Source of the DNA: Gp6-AA40 sp035764385
Lineage (GTDB): Bacteria; Acidobacteriota; Vicinamibacteria; Vicinamibacterales; UBA2999
NCBI GenBank assembly: GCA_035764385.1
Contig: DASTZI010000212.1
Coordinates: forward strand, 1-51,611
Length of the DNA: 51,611 bases
Direction: 5' to 3'
The translations under genes and the position numbers were made by a program. The stretch's first letter is position 1; every line of letters begins with the position of its first letter. The notes under the pieces are model-generated. The model worked only from the letters and a program-made list of their open reading frames with translations. It ran no database searches and was not told the DNA's origin. Shown piece after piece: positions 49,879-51,611 of this stretch.

Positions 49879-50802
49879 ATGCGCCACTGGATCGCACTGG
49901 TTCTGTTCGTTCTTCCGGCGTCCGCCTTCGCACAGGCCGCCATGCCTGCCGATTACCAGGCGGTCCTCACCACGCTGGGCAAGCAGGGCGACTTCAAAGA
50001 AAACGTGCTCCGGGTCAATATCCCGCGCAACGATTTGCACGTCGTCATCGACGGCGTCGCCACGCCGACACCATTCGGCTTCGGTGGATGGCTGGCGCTG
50101 ACCAAGGGAACCGGCATGGACGTGATGATGGGTGACCTCGTCCTCACCGAGGACGAAGTGAACCCGGTCATGTCTGCGCTGCTGACGAACGGGCTCGACG
50201 TTACCGCGCTCCACAATCACTTCTTCTTCGATACTCCCCGCATCTACTACATGCACGTCCACGGTCACGGCACCGCGGCCGACCTGGCCACCAAAGTGAA
50301 GCCCGCCCTTGCGCTGATCGGAACCGGGTCAGCCGCCGATCGTAGAGGCGGACCTTCAGGTCCGCCTGCGAGCGGTCGCGCCATTACCGGCACGCTTGAT
50401 AGCGCGGCGCTCGCGAAGATCGTCGGCTACGCGGGTGAACAGAACGCCGCTGTCTACAAGATCACTATCGGACGGCCAGACATCCCGCTCAAGGAGATGG
50501 GGGCCCCGATCAATTCGCGTATGGGGCTGAATACGTGGGCGGCCTTCTACGGCAGCGACTCCGACGCGGTCATCGCGGGCGACGTGGCCATGCTCGACAG
50601 CGAGGTCACGCCGGTGCTCAAGGCATTTCGCATGAATGGCATCGATGTCGTCGCGATCCACCATCACATGACCGGAACCAATCCACCGGTCATCTTTCTC
50701 CATTACTGGGGGAAAGGTCCGGCGCAGAAGCTCGCGACCGCATTTCGCGCGGCGTTGGATCAAACCGGCGCCCGTCCGAAGACAACCGCCGCTCAGCGAT
50801 AG
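49879..50802 (+). CDS. Exported DUF1259 family protein with two repeats
   Basis: A 307-residue protein with signal peptide (LVLFVLPASAFA) and two DUF1259 domains (about 22-150 and 168-295), each with a His cluster: LHNHFFFDTPRIYYMHVHGH around 111-130 and IHHHMTGTNPPVIFLHYWGK around 260-280. The repeat spacing suggests two metal sites. Between the domains the linker RRGGPSGPPASG is partly encoded by a perfect REP-like palindrome (50346-50367). ATG 49879 has GAGGAGG at 5 nt. Its stop TAG adjoins another REP element. DUF1259 has no established function. Confidence 0.88.
   Translation: MRHWIALVLFVLPASAFAQAAMPADYQAVLTTLGKQGDFKENVLRVNIPRNDLHVVIDGVATPTPFGFGGWLALTKGTGMDVMMGDLVLTEDEVNPVMSALLTNGLDVTALHNHFFFDTPRIYYMHVHGHGTAADLATKVKPALALIGTGSAADRRGGPSGPPASGRAITGTLDSAALAKIVGYAGEQNAAVYKITIGRPDIPLKEMGAPINSRMGLNTWAAFYGSDSDAVIAGDVAMLDSEVTPVLKAFRMNGIDVVAIHHHMTGTNPPVIFLHYWGKGPAQKLATAFRAALDQTGARPKTTAAQR
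50346..50367 (+). repeat. In-frame REP-like palindrome inside the DUF1259 gene
   Basis: AGGCGGACCT and AGGTCCGCCT are perfect inverse arms around TC, 22 nt in all. The 22 nt span codons 156-163 of the linker (RGGPSGPP). The arm order is permuted relative to the 28.7-kb copies, where GGTCCGCCT comes first. Confidence 0.8.
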
Positions 50803-50818
50803 GCGGACGCTGAAAGGT

Positions 50819-50840
50819 AGGCGGACCTAAAGGTCCGCCT
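50819..50840. repeat. REP-like palindrome between the DUF1259 gene and MFS gene
   Basis: AGGCGGACCT and AGGTCCGCCT arms around AA, a perfect 22-nt palindrome. A degenerate half copy AGGCGGACGCTGAAAGGT lies immediately before it, its AG forming the end of the DUF1259 stop. It ends 5 nt before the MFS ATG, where the ribosome site would be. Confidence 0.8.
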
Positions 50841-50845
50841 CCACG

Positions 50846-51611
50846 ATGATCGTGCTGACCCGCGATTCTCTCCTCATCTACGTCGCGGCGTTTCTCCGTT
50901 CGTCTGCGGTCGGCCTCATCGGCGTCGTGCTCGCTATCGCGCTAACGGAAGCCGGCGTGTCGGTCGCCGGCGCTGGCGCGGTGATCGGCGCGGGCCTCGC
51001 CGGAATCGCGACGATGACACTCGTGGTGACGGTTGCGGCCGATCGACTCGGACGGCGGCGGGCGCTGATCGCTCTCTCGCTGCTCACCGGCTTTGGCTAC
51101 TTCGCGGCTGCAGTCTCCGCGAAGCTGATCTGGCTGATTCCCACCGCGTTTGCCGGAATGCTCAACGGCATGGGACGCGACCGCGGTCCAGCGGGCACGT
51201 TGGAGCAGGCCATTCTTCCGGAGACGACGGACGCGGAACACCGCACGTGGACGCTCGCCTGGTACAACCTCGTGCTCGACGGTGGCCACGCGTTCGGCGG
51301 TCTCGCCGCGCTCGCATTTGCCGGCGAACACCGGCTGATCTTCTTCGTGTGCGGAACCGCGGCGCTGGCATGCGTCGCTCCCTATCTCGCTCTCTCGGAT
51401 CGCGTAGAAGTGGCTTCATCACCCGTAGCGCACACCCTTAAGGTTCGCGCCGCGCGTGATGGGGATCGCGCCATGGGTGACCGGGCGATTGGGAAGCTTG
51501 CGCTGCTCTTCGGCATCGACAGCATCGGCGGCGGGTTCCTCAGCTCGGCGCTGATCGCCTACTGGTTCTTCGAGCGATACGGTTTCTCGGAGAGCCAGCT
51601 CGCGGTGCTGT
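50846..51611 (+). CDS. MFS transporter, 3' part cut by window edge
   Basis: The first 255 codons are present, open at the window end. Helices alternate from residue 1 (LLIYVAAFLRSSAVGLIGVV), with the family motif A between helices 2 and 3 as ADRLGRRRALIALSLL (about 65-80), GMGRDRGPAGTLEQAILPET, and a central loop about residue 185-210 before the second half begins (AIGKLALLFGIDSIGGGF). Substrate cannot be inferred. ATG 50846 lies 5 nt after a REP-like palindrome, with no separate ribosome site. Confidence 0.85.
   Translation, partial: MIVLTRDSLLIYVAAFLRSSAVGLIGVVLAIALTEAGVSVAGAGAVIGAGLAGIATMTLVVTVAADRLGRRRALIALSLLTGFGYFAAAVSAKLIWLIPTAFAGMLNGMGRDRGPAGTLEQAILPETTDAEHRTWTLAWYNLVLDGGHAFGGLAALAFAGEHRLIFFVCGTAALACVAPYLALSDRVEVASSPVAHTLKVRAARDGDRAMGDRAIGKLALLFGIDSIGGGFLSSALIAYWFFERYGFSESQLAVL

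Noticed and set aside
49825..50268. 445-nt N-terminal extension of the large TonB receptor
   Set aside because: It is antisense to the DUF1259 gene, which has a strong ribosome site and recognisable domains; the receptor signal peptide begins at 49824.
1..51611. CRISPR array, prophage, insertion sequence or rRNA/tRNA
   Set aside because: No regularly spaced direct repeats, transposase, integrase or phage structural gene, and no tRNA or rRNA-like segment was found by reading both strands.

Overview
The window reads like a chromosomal segment of an acidobacterium, most likely the Vicinamibacteria (subgroup 6) branch. This is an inference from family content: a VWFA-related protein of the acidobacterial type, two Oar-like TonB-dependent receptors with carboxypeptidase-regulatory N-termini, a DUF6152 protein, two bactofilin-type proteins and a DUF1259 duplication protein. 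The DNA is GC-rich and densely coded, with many GTG starts and frequent 1-17 nt overlaps inside operons. I see no tRNA, rRNA, CRISPR array, phage module or intact transposase.

Layout. 1-3.9 kb (minus strand): bactofilin, a methyltransferase-like protein, a SAM hydrolase-type protein, an acyl-CoA dehydrogenase and the start of class II fructose-1,6-bisphosphatase. 4.0-6.3 kb: cysteine desulfurase plus MnmA (tRNA 2-thiolation). 6.35-8.9 kb: ECF sigma factor, a membrane protein in the anti-sigma position and a bactofilin-like membrane protein. 9-11.9 kb: glgA, trxA, trxB. 11.9-17.3 kb: FdhE-like protein, D,D-carboxypeptidase, a membrane protein, a 69-residue protein behind a possible sigma-54 promoter, a solitary DNA methyltransferase and a LysR regulator. 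18.7-22.3 kb: an overlapping oxidative pentose phosphate operon (rpiB-gnd-zwf-pgl). 22.2-24.1 kb: a three-gene minus-strand operon of uncharacterised proteins. 24.2-28.7 kb: response regulator, hemE, hemG, an exported O-methyltransferase and arginase. 28.8-36.8 kb: metallo-beta-lactamase-fold hydrolase, amidase, oligoendopeptidase F, a metallopeptidase/ATP-grasp gene pair and a metzincin protease. 36.9-49.8 kb: a metal- or siderophore-acquisition region with three TonB-dependent receptors, PepSY, DUF6152, a beta-propeller with Cys motifs and a Cys/His-rich small protein. 49.9 kb to the end: DUF1259 protein and a truncated MFS transporter.

Three layers of non-coding structure run across this background. 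First, a REP-like palindrome family (GTCCGGCT/AGCCGGAC and GTCCGCCT/AGGCGGAC) occurs at 28.7, 29.8, 31.5, 50.35 and 50.8 kb. It often touches stop codons, and one copy lies in frame inside the DUF1259 gene. Second, many gene junctions carry a long imperfect hairpin whose two arms are built from a short, locus-specific, quasi-repeated word (for example CCAAATCC, GGTTGGTGGTT, GTTCTCTGTTC). Third, several genes without a Shine-Dalgarno sequence have a -10-like hexamer 6-8 nt before the start codon, suggesting leaderless transcripts, and two other genes have good matches to sigma-54 promoters. The strongest candidate for an undescribed enzymatic system is the translationally coupled metallopeptidase plus ATP-grasp ligase pair at 33.5-35.5 kb.
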